DNA of 23,170 bases from RUG11783 sp964599695 (GTDB lineage: Bacteria; Bacillota; Clostridia; Oscillospirales; Ruminococcaceae), in the NCBI GenBank assembly GCA_964599695.1, contig CAZRGP010000036.1, forward strand, positions 1-23,170, read 5' to 3'. The notes beneath the pieces were generated by a model. It saw nothing but the letters and a program-made list of their open reading frames with translations. It was not told the DNA's origin and ran no database searches. Positions 14,356 through 23,151 of this stretch are shown here, piece by piece. A program made the position numbers and the translations under genes. Every line of letters begins with the position of its first letter. Position 1 is the first letter of the stretch.

Positions 14356-17300
14356 ATGACTTCGTTTTTCAGACAGATCATGCAGATGAGCATCTCCGCA
14401 AGCTATGTGATCCTTGCGGTACTTCTTTGTCGTCTCTTGCTGAAACACGCACCGAAGAAGTATTCGTACCTTCTCTGGAGCGTGGTCGGATTCAGGCTAT
14501 GTTTTCCGTTTTCCGTCTCATCTGTCCTGAGCATCTTCAACCTGACGCTGAAACGGAAAGGACAGACGGTCATCGATCTGACCGAGGTCCCTGTGACCTA
14601 TGAGACTGCTGAGCGGGAGATCCTGGAACTGGGTGTCCCGGCAGCAACGGAGGTCTTTCAGGAGACGATGCGTCCCGCGCCGGTGCCGGAAGTTTTGCCT
14701 TCCGGTCCAACCGATCCTGCGCTGACGCCGGAGATCACGGAGATTCAGCCTTCTGTTCCGTCTGTTGCGGAGGTTCAGTCTGCCGTTTCCTCCGTAAATC
14801 TGGAAAAGATCCTGTGCATTCTGTGGATCGCCGGGATCGCGGCTATGCTGATCTACAGTATCGTTTCCTATATGCGCGTGAAAAAACAGGCCAACTGTTC
14901 ACTTCCACTGCGGGATAACATCCGCAGAATGGAAACGAGGACGCCGTTCATCCTCGGACTCGTACACCCGACGATCTATTTGCCGTTCGGCTTGAATCCC
15001 ATGACGGAGAACATTGCCGTTTCCCACGAGAGACATCACCTGCACAGAAAGGATCACCTCGTCAAACTGTTCTCGTATCTGCTCCTCTGCCTGCACTGGT
15101 TCAATCCGCTGTGCTGGATCGCCTACTTTGAAATGGGAAAAGACATGGAGATGAGCTGCGACGAGTATGTGCTGTCCCATTACCGGGAGATCGCAAAGGA
15201 TTATGGAACAGCTCTGCTTTCCTTTTCCACCGGTCACCGGTTCTCCCTGGCCAGCCCGCTCGCTTTCGGAGAGAGCAGCATCAAAGAGCGGATTCTGAAC
15301 GTGATGCGGTACAGGAAAGCCTCAAGGATCGTTACCGTACTGGCTGCTGCCGTGTGTATCGTTGCCTTGGCGGCATGCGGTACAAACGGAACACAGCCTT
15401 CCGAACCTTCTCCTGTTTCAGATGAAAGCGGGACTTCTGTTAAGGAGATCGGTGGGGAAGAGGAAATCATATACCGCAGACTGTTTCCCAATGACGGAAC
15501 AGCACTGTGCGTGTTCGAACAGAAAGAAGATCCCGCGTCCGTTTCAGACCGTTCAGTCAATTACAACGGACTGCTTGTATTCGACTATGAGCGTGCGTCA
15601 TTTCGCCGGATCGGTCTGGGTGATTACCGATTTCGGAAAGAACTGACGCCTGCTGCGCCGGTGTTATGGGAGAAATATGCCGTAGCGGTAGAGTGCGGCG
15701 CATACCGGTGCAATGCGTATACCATGTGCGCAGAGGATACGTTCGGCAAACTGTTCCTTGCTGACAGATTTTCCGGGGAGGTGACCACGGTCAGCACATA
15801 CGGCGAATGGTACCTGTTCGGCTCGCCGGTATTCTGCAGAGAAGGAGACAGTGATCATCTCTTCCTGACCGGATGCACCGACCCCGAAGGAGAGACCGTG
15901 CTTCTTCAGATCGACATCCGGACCGGGGAAACGGAATGCCTCGGAACGTACCGGGATCCAGGGAGAAAAACTCCCGTCAATGGCATGCCGTTCAGTGTGG
16001 TGTGGGATCAGTACGACGGTTATACCTACGCGTATCTTGCGTATGATATGCAGAAACAATCATTATTCCGGAAGATCACGGCATCGAAGGCGGACTTCGA
16101 ATGTCTAATCGAGGACTGCTATCCGGAAGAATTCCAGAATCCCTATACCGGATCCTTCTGTGTGCTCGGAAATACGGTCTACTATTATGGCGTCTGTCAG
16201 GGGGAAAGCAAAATTCCTACTGTCTTCTGTTTTGATCTTGATAGCGGATCGATCATCAGGAGAGAACGCGAAAGCGGCGAATCCCTCATGCCGGTGGATC
16301 AGTATGGAGAATATCTGGTGCTTGCCGGGCCCGAACAGGTTCGCAATGGAGTGCCTCTGCCTGCAGACGGTGTCCGGATGATCGGAAAGGAACAGTACAT
16401 GGAAAACGATTCATCCGGTATCCCGTTTGCGGAAGAATCCGATATTGTCCGAATCGACGGCCAATCGCCGCAAATGTCTTCTTCCATGACGGACCTGTCC
16501 TGGATTACCGAGAACGGAGCGGTTGGTTTTTATAATAGTCTTTATACTCCGGAAAAACAGACGACAGATATTCTGGCATATTATGATTTTGAATCACTGA
16601 CGTACAAACTGTTTGAACTGCCGGAAATGATAAGAGGCAGAACAAATCTTCACAAACTGTATCTGCTCGACAATCTGGTGATCGGCTTCTCTGCCAGAGC
16701 AGAAGAACAGGGCGGCAATAACCACATCATCGATGATAGCATTGACAGTCATTTCGTCATATGGAACACCACAAATAACAACTTGAAAGACGTACGCCTG
16801 GATCCGGATTACTACTTATATGCCCATAAACTAATGATTTCTGCAAACGTAGACAATGCCTTTTATGTGCTTGGATGCTATAAGCAGGACAAAGATGTTC
16901 TGTTGCTGAAGATCAATACCGATGACGGAAGCATTGAAAATCTTGGCGTGTACGAAGAAAAGAAAAACAGTTTCGGTGCAGGAAAGCAGGGCGTCTTTAT
17001 CGGATATGAGGACGGCACATATTATAAGTTTGTAGAACAGACGGGCGACGACATAAAGCGATCTCTGATTCGAGTGGATGGCACAAATGAAGAGTGTATC
17101 ATTGAGGACATGTTTCCTGGGAATATCAGTTCCCCGGGGGAGAATATGTACTTTTTGTCAGATGGAATGCTGTATTACTATGGCATCGACAGAGACAAAA
17201 TAGAAGGATATGTATTTGAAGCCAATCTTCATACAGGAGAACTTCAATACAGAATTGCAACCGAAGAAGAAGGTTCAAGAAAAGGGGTCTCGAGACACGG

Positions 17301-17427
17301 AGAGTATTTAATATTTGGGCCACCCATTAATCCCTCCGGTATATTGTCTGAAGATTCTCTGCTTGCTATAAAGGCAGAAGATTACATCGAGAATCCTGTT
17401 TTTATCAGATTTGCTTCAGCATCTTAA
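14356..17427 (+). CDS. BlaR1-like M56 metallopeptidase receptor with a duplicated extracytoplasmic sensor
   Basis: A 1023-residue membrane protein. Spans lie at about 12-30, 36-55, 151-169 and 324-343; a Pro/Glu-rich linker (about 85-145) joins spans 2 and 3. The zinc protease site HERHH is at 224-228, followed by HWFNPLCWIAYFEMGKDMEMSCDE (ending at Glu270), the M56 signature. After the last span comes not a penicillin-binding domain but about 650 residues of beta-rich repeats. Segments recur at a spacing of 330 residues: IEDCYPEEF (near 586) with IEDMFPGN (near 916), TVYYYG with MLYYYG, and YGEYLVLAGP with HGEYLIFGPP. The likely model is ligand sensing outside, protease activation and cleavage of the repressor encoded just before. 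The ligand is unknown. The last third is visibly more A+T-rich. Confidence 0.88.
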   Translation: MTSFFRQIMQMSISASYVILAVLLCRLLLKHAPKKYSYLLWSVVGFRLCFPFSVSSVLSIFNLTLKRKGQTVIDLTEVPVTYETAEREILELGVPAATEVFQETMRPAPVPEVLPSGPTDPALTPEITEIQPSVPSVAEVQSAVSSVNLEKILCILWIAGIAAMLIYSIVSYMRVKKQANCSLPLRDNIRRMETRTPFILGLVHPTIYLPFGLNPMTENIAVSHERHHLHRKDHLVKLFSYLLLCLHWFNPLCWIAYFEMGKDMEMSCDEYVLSHYREIAKDYGTALLSFSTGHRFSLASPLAFGESSIKERILNVMRYRKASRIVTVLAAAVCIVALAACGTNGTQPSEPSPVSDESGTSVKEIGGEEEIIYRRLFPNDGTALCVFEQKEDPASVSDRSVNYNGLLVFDYERASFRRIGLGDYRFRKELTPAAPVLWEKYAVAVECGAYRCNAYTMCAEDTFGKLFLADRFSGEVTTVSTYGEWYLFGSPVFCREGDSDHLFLTGCTDPEGETVLLQIDIRTGETECLGTYRDPGRKTPVNGMPFSVVWDQYDGYTYAYLAYDMQKQSLFRKITASKADFECLIEDCYPEEFQNPYTGSFCVLGNTVYYYGVCQGESKIPTVFCFDLDSGSIIRRERESGESLMPVDQYGEYLVLAGPEQVRNGVPLPADGVRMIGKEQYMENDSSGIPFAEESDIVRIDGQSPQMSSSMTDLSWITENGAVGFYNSLYTPEKQTTDILAYYDFESLTYKLFELPEMIRGRTNLHKLYLLDNLVIGFSARAEEQGGNNHIIDDSIDSHFVIWNTTNNNLKDVRLDPDYYLYAHKLMISANVDNAFYVLGCYKQDKDVLLLKINTDDGSIENLGVYEEKKNSFGAGKQGVFIGYEDGTYYKFVEQTGDDIKRSLIRVDGTNEECIIEDMFPGNISSPGENMYFLSDGMLYYYGIDRDKIEGYVFEANLHTGELQYRIATEEEGSRKGVSRHGEYLIFGPPINPSGILSEDSLLAIKAEDYIENPVFIRFASAS

Positions 17428-17667
17428 TTGATTCTTACAATGTTGGAACTGCCGCAGCTTCTCGGCACCACCGAATTACTTCGATGGAGCATTAGATAGG
17501 AGAACGTATTGAGGTGTTTATGCCTAGGTGTGAGAAAGAGGCATTCTGGAATGGAAGTACGGGCTATACAGTGATTAATATGCCGTGACCACATGCTTTG
17601 TATATTCAGTGACCTGCTGCTTTTATGATGTGAATATAATCAATCAACAATAGGAGAGGAGCAAAAA
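17428..17667. other. Intergenic region upstream of the small membrane protein gene
   Basis: No gene recognised. A good -10 (TATAAT, 17635-17640) lies 28 bases before the next start, with a weak -35. No clear terminator follows the M56 receptor gene. Confidence 0.4.
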
Positions 17668-18060
17668 ATGATGATTCCGATATTTCTTTCTATGGTGGTT
17701 GAATTCTTCAGTCCAGTAGGACATTACTATTATGGGAAAACAATTATCCAAATAAAATCGGGGGTAAATCTTTGTGACACCGGAAAAAGAATTGTCCTGT
17801 CAATGGTGTTTGGGGTTGCTATACTAATTGCAGACGCCTGCTTTGTAGTGTTAGACCTTGTTCCCCGGGTGATGGCTACCATTTTGTATCTTGGGCTTCC
17901 CATTTGGGTTTTAGGAGCTGTGATAACTGCGTATCAACTTTGGTTTTATTTTCCGAATACAGAACATAACAAGAATATCGTTTCCTCGGCAGTATGGTGC
18001 TCCGTTTTTCTTAGAGCAATTTATGATTGGCTTTTATATTTATTTGACAATTGGTCTTGA
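17668..18060 (+). CDS. Small multi-span membrane protein of unknown function
   Basis: A 130-residue protein that I do not recognise. Hydrophobic segments lie at about 40-66 (RIVLSMVFGVAILIADACFV), 69-95 (ATILYLGLPIWVLGAVITAY) and 102-126, with a shorter one at the N terminus, so three to four spans. AGGAGAGGAG lies close before two consecutive ATG codons, so expression is likely. It is the last gene before the second element and, with the M56 receptor operon, sits between the two mobile modules. It could be a target of that regulator, but no copy of the dyad operator was seen in front of it. Confidence 0.6.
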   Translation: MMIPIFLSMVVEFFSPVGHYYYGKTIIQIKSGVNLCDTGKRIVLSMVFGVAILIADACFVVLDLVPRVMATILYLGLPIWVLGAVITAYQLWFYFPNTEHNKNIVSSAVWCSVFLRAIYDWLLYLFDNWS

Positions 18061-18116
18061 GATTAGCATTAAGGCGCATTGATTTCTTGCTTTCTTCCTT
18101 GTTTTTCCAACAAAAA

Positions 18117-18142
18117 GGTGACCCATTGCATAATGGATCACC
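18117..18142. terminator. Hairpin after the small membrane protein gene
   Basis: GGTGACCCATT and AATGGATCACC form an 11-bp stem with one mismatch and a GCAT loop. A run of five A precedes it (T on the minus strand), so it resembles a leftward terminator more than a rightward one; it may still mark the gene end. Confidence 0.4.
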
Positions 18143-18195
18143 TAAAGCAGTAGATGTCTGCCTGCCAAACTTTATAGTCCTTTTTTCAAACTCGC

Positions 18196-18213
18196 ACCAT
18201 AGTGAGAAAGATA
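18196..18213 (+). other. Left junction / attachment site of element 2
   Basis: Exact repeat of the 18 bases at 7683-7700. Here no tRNA precedes it, only CTCGC resembling the tRNA end (CCGCA), and AGTCCTT 19 bases upstream also recalls the tRNA T arm. Confidence 0.6.
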
Positions 18214-18255
18214 CAGGACTTGATAGTTCGAAAAACGTTAAAGTAATGATCTTTC
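18206..18255. repeat. Inverted repeat GAAAGAT/ATCTTTC near left end, copy 2
   Basis: GAAAGAT at 18206-18212 and ATCTTTC at 18249-18255; the arms are unchanged from copy 1 while the spacer has diverged. Confidence 0.45.
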
Positions 18256-18259
18256 AACC

Positions 18260-18296
18260 GGAAGAAGAGTATCGCTAGTACTCTTCTTCCTTTTTT
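18260..18296 (+). terminator. Intrinsic terminator at the left end of element 2
   Basis: The same 12-bp stem as at 7748, with a different loop (TCGCTAG), followed by TTTTTT. It shields the recombinase gene from rightward transcripts of the cargo genes. Confidence 0.9.
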
Positions 18297-18317
18297 ATGT
18301 CAAAAGATCAGATGTAT

Positions 18318-20042
18318 TTATGCTGTTTCAGCTGCTGAGTTGAGACCTTCGACCTCGTAATGGACCATTTTCCCTTTTTGAGGGTCAACAGTAAGATCGT
18401 AACTATCACTGTTCTTCAGCAAGAAGTCACCGGCAAAACGGTAATAGATCACGACCTTCTGAGTCTTATCCTTACCGGTTCCCCGAGAATCGTATACTTC
18501 GATACGGTCGATCAGCTCATTTAGAAGAGTTGCCGTTAGGCGTTCCACCTTCATAAATTTCCTGACTGATGTTATGAACGATTCCTGACTTCTTTCGTCG
18601 ACGGTCAGTTTGCTCAACTGCTCATGAATCTGCTGGATTCTTCCACGCAGAGTTTCTTTCTCCGATGAGTACTTTGCCGAAAGATGACAAAACCATTCGT
18701 CTGAGATTTTTCCTGTGGCATTGTCCTCGTAACACTTCTCGTAAAGGGCGTCAACAGTTCTTTTTCGGTCAGTACAGATTGCAAACTCTTTTTCCAGAGC
18801 TTTCTGTTGCTCAGCCAGAGAGGCTTCAGCTCTTTCCTGTAATAACCTTGCAAAACTGTCTTCGTCCTTTTTCAGAAGCGCAGCAAGGTGTCTCAACTCG
18901 CTCAGGACGATGTGTTCCAGTGCTTCTTCTCTGATGTAATGCCTGGTTTTGCATGTCCCACGGTAGTCCTTCTCATAATTGGAACAGCTGAAGAAATGGA
19001 TATCATTATTGGTGGTATTGGTGTGATACCACATCTTTCTCCCGCAGTCCGGGCAGAACACTAGCCCCGTGAACACATTTTGTTCCCCGGATTTGAATTT
19101 GGACTTTTTCCTTCTGCCGTTTGCCCTCATCTGCTGTACTCTTTCAAAGTCACTCCGGGAGATGATGGGTTCATTCACATCCTGAAATATAGCCCATTCC
19201 TCTTTTGGAGCGTCTAATCGAGCCCGGTGTTTGAAGTCCAGTGATTTTGTCTTGAAATTGATGATGTCTCCGCAGTACTCCTGACGTGTCAGCATCTTTG
19301 AAATCGTGCTGTCATTCCACCTATACGGGTCGTTGTAGGTCTTCCTTCCTCCACGGTTGATGCCTTTTGTTTTCCAATAGGCTCCAGGATAGAGAACATG
19401 GTCGTCAGATAAGGTCCTTGCAATCGTTTCTGCGCCTGAGCCATCCAAAAACATTTGAAAAATCCTTTTTACTACAGAAGCAGCTTCTGGATCTACGATC
19501 CAATGCTTTTTATTGTCAGGATCCTTCATATACCCATAGAGTGGCTGGCCTAAAGGTTCTCCCAATCTGCCTCGGATCTTGTGAGCGGAGCGCACTTTTT
19601 TACTGATGTCTTTTGCGTAGTACTCGTTCATGATGTTCTTAAAAGGAGCTATCTCGTTATCTCCTTGATCGCTGTCCACCATGTCATTGACAGCTATGAA
19701 TCGAACACCATACGCAGGAAAGAAATCATCGGTATAGGTCCCTACAGACACATAGTTCCTGCCCAAACGCGACAAGTCCTTTACGAGAACTGCTTTCACG
19801 AGCCCTCTTTTCACATCATCTTCAAGACGCTTAAAATCCGGACGGTTGAAGTTTGTCCCTGAATACCCGTCATCCACATAGAATTCCAGATTATCTAGCC
19901 CAAGCTCATTCGCTTTCATGGTCAAGAGTTTCTTTTGTGTTCCAATGGAATTGCTCTCGCCCTCGACGCCGTCGTCTCTGGAAAGCCTACAGTAGATAGC
20001 GGTTATTTTATTCTCATATTCTTTATTTTGCTTCGGATGCAT
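18318..20042 (-). CDS. Large serine recombinase (TnpX/TndX type), element 2
   Basis: A 574-residue recombinase with the same plan as copy 1: nucleophile in YCRLSRDD, VDDGYSGTNFNRPDF, VKDLSRLGRNYV, Recombinase domain with RWNDSTISKMLTRQEYCGD, zinc ribbon CPDCGRK...CSNYEKDYRGTC, and a coiled coil. I start at the ATG at 20042, preceded by AAGGAGA; an upstream in-frame ATG (20060) would place that site inside the gene. The start lies 20 bases inside the TnpW-like gene. By eye it is about three quarters identical to the element-1 protein, with changes throughout, which suggests it came from a different ancestor than the rest of the backbone. Confidence 0.95.
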   Translation of the reverse strand: MHPKQNKEYENKITAIYCRLSRDDGVEGESNSIGTQKKLLTMKANELGLDNLEFYVDDGYSGTNFNRPDFKRLEDDVKRGLVKAVLVKDLSRLGRNYVSVGTYTDDFFPAYGVRFIAVNDMVDSDQGDNEIAPFKNIMNEYYAKDISKKVRSAHKIRGRLGEPLGQPLYGYMKDPDNKKHWIVDPEAASVVKRIFQMFLDGSGAETIARTLSDDHVLYPGAYWKTKGINRGGRKTYNDPYRWNDSTISKMLTRQEYCGDIINFKTKSLDFKHRARLDAPKEEWAIFQDVNEPIISRSDFERVQQMRANGRRKKSKFKSGEQNVFTGLVFCPDCGRKMWYHTNTTNNDIHFFSCSNYEKDYRGTCKTRHYIREEALEHIVLSELRHLAALLKKDEDSFARLLQERAEASLAEQQKALEKEFAICTDRKRTVDALYEKCYEDNATGKISDEWFCHLSAKYSSEKETLRGRIQQIHEQLSKLTVDERSQESFITSVRKFMKVERLTATLLNELIDRIEVYDSRGTGKDKTQKVVIYYRFAGDFLLKNSDSYDLTVDPQKGKMVHYEVEGLNSAAETA

Positions 20043-20289
20043 TGCTCTCCTTTCCGGCATCTGAAGCTAACTTCGTTGCGCCGATTGTATTATTTCTATT
20101 GCGAATCGTCAACCTCATATCTTCGGTCAACGCATTTTCGATTCGTTCTTTTAGCCCACTCGCCGACTCCTCTTCCTTTGAGAACGGTGAATAAAACACA
20201 GAGCTGACTATATATGTCGTGCCCTTAAACTTCACCCTGCGGGTACATCCGGAAAGTTTCTTTTGCTTTACAAGGACTACCTTTCCCAT
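20023..20289 (-). CDS. TnpW-like small element protein, copy 2
   Basis: An 88-residue protein in the same place as copy 1, overlapping mob by 13 bases and the recombinase start by 20. The core TRRVKFKGTTYIVSSVF and the following helix (LKERIENALTEDM) are shared with copy 1, whereas both ends differ strongly. Similarity to TnpW (PF14202) is judged by eye. It co-varies with the recombinase, which hints at a functional pairing of the two. Confidence 0.62.
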   Translation of the reverse strand: MGKVVLVKQKKLSGCTRRVKFKGTTYIVSSVFYSPFSKEEESASGLKERIENALTEDMRLTIRNRNNTIGATKLASDAGKESNASEAK

Positions 20290-21260
20290 CCTTTTCTTCT
20301 CCTTTTTCTCTCTTCAAGTTCACGGGCCTTGATCTGCTCTAAAAGATCAGGCGGTATCTTCGAAACCAGCTTTTCCAATTGCTTCTGTTTTTCATTCAGC
20401 TCATATAACTTTTGGTTTTGCTCCTTTATCGTCAGCTCTTTTTCATAGTTATCGCTCCTGTAGTAGCGGACACGATCGCTCTCATCAGAAAGAGTTGTTT
20501 CCAAATATTTGATATGCTCATCCGTTGTTTTCAGCTGGTCCTTGAGCTTTGCCATCTCCGGTGCATACCGTCCCAACAAAGCAACTGCCTCCGCCTTTTT
20601 CTTTCCTGAATTGAAGACGCCGATATCATCGATCGCCTTCAGAATCTCCTCATAGTGGTCATACAGCATTCCGGCATTCTTGAACATATAGACCGGTATA
20701 TGCGTTCTCTTCGATATTTTGGAAGGGATGCCACGAGTCAGATCCAAATACTTGTTGTGCATATGGACATAGAACTGATCCTGCAATGTGCTCAATCCCT
20801 TCGGCCCGCCTATCAGCTCTTTAGGTGACAATCTGCCGTCTTTTGTCAGAGGGACAAAACAAAGGTGCATGTGGGGAGTTGCCTCATCCATATGCACCAC
20901 TGCGGAGATGATATTTTGTTTTCCAAACTTCTGTTCAAAGAATCGGACTGCATGTTCAAAGTACTGTCTTTGTTCCTCGGGCGGTTTATTACGGATCCAT
21001 TCCGGTGTCGCTCCGATAAAACAGTCCTGCAGAACGACACTGTCTTTTCTCATCCTGGCCCCGGCTGACTCGATCTTATCAAGCACTGCTTTTCTGTAAT
21101 TACGGCACGGTCCTATAATGTGGTAGTTATCTTTTGTCCGTTCCGGATCAATGTCCGGATTGCTCTTATACTCTGTTTTCAGTCGCTCGTTGTGACGGCA
21201 GATCCTGCCGACCGCACCGAGCTTTCTCTTTTCTATTCTCATGATTGCGTAGTTTGCCAT
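20277..21260 (-). CDS. mob: MobV-family relaxase, element 2
   Basis: A 327-residue relaxase nearly identical to copy 1, with the same CRHNER motif (His23) and HMDEATPHMH. Differences cluster at the C-terminal end (LLEQIKARELEERKRRRKGWER here) beside the TnpW-like gene, while the first 100 or so bases are identical. The start at MANYAIMR follows GGAGGG. Both relaxases should therefore recognise the same oriT and could mobilize either element. Confidence 0.93.
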   Translation of the reverse strand: MANYAIMRIEKRKLGAVGRICRHNERLKTEYKSNPDIDPERTKDNYHIIGPCRNYRKAVLDKIESAGARMRKDSVVLQDCFIGATPEWIRNKPPEEQRQYFEHAVRFFEQKFGKQNIISAVVHMDEATPHMHLCFVPLTKDGRLSPKELIGGPKGLSTLQDQFYVHMHNKYLDLTRGIPSKISKRTHIPVYMFKNAGMLYDHYEEILKAIDDIGVFNSGKKKAEAVALLGRYAPEMAKLKDQLKTTDEHIKYLETTLSDESDRVRYYRSDNYEKELTIKEQNQKLYELNEKQKQLEKLVSKIPPDLLEQIKARELEERKRRRKGWER

Positions 21261-21283
21261 GATTCCCTCCATTCAACTTATGT

Positions 21284-21505
21284 TCAAGGAAGGATGTAAG
21301 AAGGCAATGTGTCCCACAGCTTCTTCCAATCCTCCTTCTTGTTACAAACCCAACATTGCGCCTTTCTGTCAGTCCGGCAGTCATAATCGCCTCCTCCGCT
21401 CTTATGATTGCCGTCCTCTCCCAGGCAGTTGTTCTGCTCGATCCCAAGGCTCGCATCACAACTGTCCGTGAGGAAGAAAAACCACCGGTTTCTCTTCCGG
21501 CGCAA
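21284..21505 (-). CDS. Possible small Cys-rich protein upstream of mob, copy 2
   Basis: Identical in sequence to the frame at 10759-10980, with the same reservations: TTG start, no ribosome binding site. Confidence 0.25.
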   Translation of the reverse strand: MRRKRNRWFFFLTDSCDASLGIEQNNCLGEDGNHKSGGGDYDCRTDRKAQCWVCNKKEDWKKLWDTLPSYILP

Positions 21506-21510
21506 ATGTT

Positions 21511-21526
21511 GTGTAACCCACTACAC
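21511..21526 (-). other. Predicted MobV-type origin of transfer (oriT), copy 2
   Basis: Exact copy of the hairpin and TAGTGGG/TTA site at 10986-11001, in the same position upstream of mob. Confidence 0.55.
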
Positions 21527-21652
21527 CTTGTACACAAGGTCGTGGGCCAGCCGTTCCCTCTGGACTCCCTTTACCTGCCGAAAACAACTACGCAACAACG
21601 CAGTTTGTATCGGGAAGATCCCATGTTACTGCGCAGTTTTCTGATACACTTT

Positions 21653-22648
21653 TCATTGTTGCGTTGTTGAAGGATACGGCCAATAGCTTTGGTTGTGAAG
21701 CTGGTACGGCTTGATACCAAGCTCTTTCTGAGCCTCCTGTACTGTTCGAAAACTGATGTTCATCTTTTCAAAATAGTCTTTGATATATGCCTGCGGCTGA
21801 TCCTTTTCCATCAGTAATTCGATCAGTTCTTCCTTGGCTTTCGCTTTCTTAGTTGCTCTCTCGGCAGGTGTAATAAACTCCATGAACAGATCATCTGCAC
21901 TGATTTCTGACTGCTCTTTCCACTCAATATGATCTGTCAGTTCATAAACTAAAGACGGCCCGACCTGTTCCAGATTGTTTTTTACCTGGACCAGAATACG
22001 TTCCGTCTTTTCATTTTTTCTCTTTCCGACTGCAAGAATCGACCTGACAGCGCCGGCGACATCGATCGATCCATTTGTCCTGTAAAGGGATGAAATTCCC
22101 TTCATTTTGTTCGTGTGCGAAATAATCAGTACTGCACATTTTGTTCGATCTGCCATCTCATAAAGCGGTCGGAATGCTTTCCTGACATCGATCGCATGAT
22201 TCAGATTTACATCATTTCCAATGAAAGCTGACAGTGGATCCAGAATAAGTAATTTTGCCTGAGTGGCTTTTATTGCTTCTTCCAATCTGCTGTCTCCAAA
22301 CGATACTGGTGACCCTTTTTCTTCGATCAGCACAATTCTGGAACAATCCGCACCAGCTGCTATCAGTCTTGGCTTGATAGTATCTTCTGGTCCATCCTCA
22401 GCCGTCTGATAGATGATATTGATTGGTTTGCAGATCTTATCAGTAAATGGCAGCGGAGCTCCTGAAGATAGCCGCGCTGCCAAATCCAATGCAACCATCG
22501 TCTTGCCGCAGCCTGGATCACCCTGAAGGATCGTCAATTTACCAAACGGTATATATGGATACCATAGCCACTGAACCTCCTCCGCTTCAATATCATCGTA
22601 GTTTCGAAGAATCAATTCCGTTTTTTCTTGCATTTCCAAATAGTTCAA
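21653..22648 (-). CDS. RepA-like AAA+/RecA-fold ATPase, element 2
   Basis: A 331-residue protein almost identical to copy 1, with the same Walker A (GDPGCGKT) and Walker B (LLILDPLSAF). The N-terminal half is encoded by bases identical to copy 1; a handful of substitutions (for example IKDYFEK for IKEHFEK) lie towards the C terminus. TTG start with GGAGAG upstream. The bases after the stop, up to the shared CAACAACGCA motif, differ clearly between copies. Confidence 0.85.
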   Translation of the reverse strand: MNYLEMQEKTELILRNYDDIEAEEVQWLWYPYIPFGKLTILQGDPGCGKTMVALDLAARLSSGAPLPFTDKICKPINIIYQTAEDGPEDTIKPRLIAAGADCSRIVLIEEKGSPVSFGDSRLEEAIKATQAKLLILDPLSAFIGNDVNLNHAIDVRKAFRPLYEMADRTKCAVLIISHTNKMKGISSLYRTNGSIDVAGAVRSILAVGKRKNEKTERILVQVKNNLEQVGPSLVYELTDHIEWKEQSEISADDLFMEFITPAERATKKAKAKEELIELLMEKDQPQAYIKDYFEKMNISFRTVQEAQKELGIKPYQLHNQSYWPYPSTTQQ

Positions 22649-22649
22649 T

Positions 22650-22814
22650 TCATCTCTCCTTTTTCTGATATTTATTGCAAGCCAACAAGACCGCCCTGAA
22701 GCTCTGTTTGCAATCTTTCTGACATCTTAAGCAAACAGGGTTATATGTTATTCGGCTGTTTTTATTCAGAAAGAGCGCATATTCCTCTTTCTTTTTCTTA
22801 CTCATTCTCGACAA
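22650..22814 (-). CDS. Small Cys-rich basic protein upstream of repA, copy 2
   Basis: Identical to the 54-residue product at 12125-12289, with the same TTG start, AGGAGAG site and close coupling to repA. Confidence 0.6.
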   Translation of the reverse strand: MSRMSKKKKEEYALFLNKNSRITYNPVCLRCQKDCKQSFRAVLLACNKYQKKER

Positions 22815-22975
22815 ATTTGGACTCTCCTAAAAAAGTGTGCTTTCCGGGTGCAAAATCAGCGTTTATTTGCCCTGGAAATCATTTTTTATAACTGGGTAAT
22901 ATGTCTGTACCTTTTCTGCATTCATAGTCTTAGATGAGATAAAAACCTCAAAAATGACACCTGATTTTGAACACT

Positions 22976-22997
22976 AAAAAACACATCTAGCGATGTG
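22976..22997 (-). terminator. Intrinsic terminator in the repA leader, copy 2
   Basis: CACATC-GCTA-GATGTG and six T on the minus strand. The loop differs from copy 1 by one base while the stem is kept. Confidence 0.68.
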
Positions 22998-23135
22998 CTC
23001 CTAAGTACATGGATAACGGGAGCTACAAACACTTGGCCGATCATTACAGATAGAAACACTACTCCCTTGCTGTGGTTCTGTCGTTTTCTACAATTCTGCG
23101 GTGCCATCACCTGAACCTTGTTTCTTTCGTTTGGT

Positions 23136-23151
23136 ATAACTGATCAGTTAT
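23136..23151. promoter_or_regulatory. 16-bp perfect palindrome, possible operator, copy 2
   Basis: ATAACTGATCAGTTAT, unchanged from copy 1 although the bases to its left differ at several places. Confidence 0.45.

Larger units (their letters stand above)
7683..18195. mobile_element. Integrative mobilizable element 1 (right end inferred)
   Basis: A leftward backbone of serine recombinase, TnpW-like protein, MobV relaxase, RepA-like ATPase and a small Cys-rich protein begins at the 3' end of tRNA-Met. Such a set can excise, be mobilized by a helper conjugative element and integrate, but it has no mating-pore genes. The right end is set at the next copy of the junction motif, which would make the BlaI/M56 receptor locus its cargo. 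It could instead end near 13690, leaving that locus chromosomal. Confidence 0.6.

Noticed and set aside
13992..17427. Beta-lactam resistance operon
   Set aside because: No beta-lactamase or altered penicillin-binding protein gene nearby, and the sensor part lacks the SxxK/penicillin-binding features of BlaR1.
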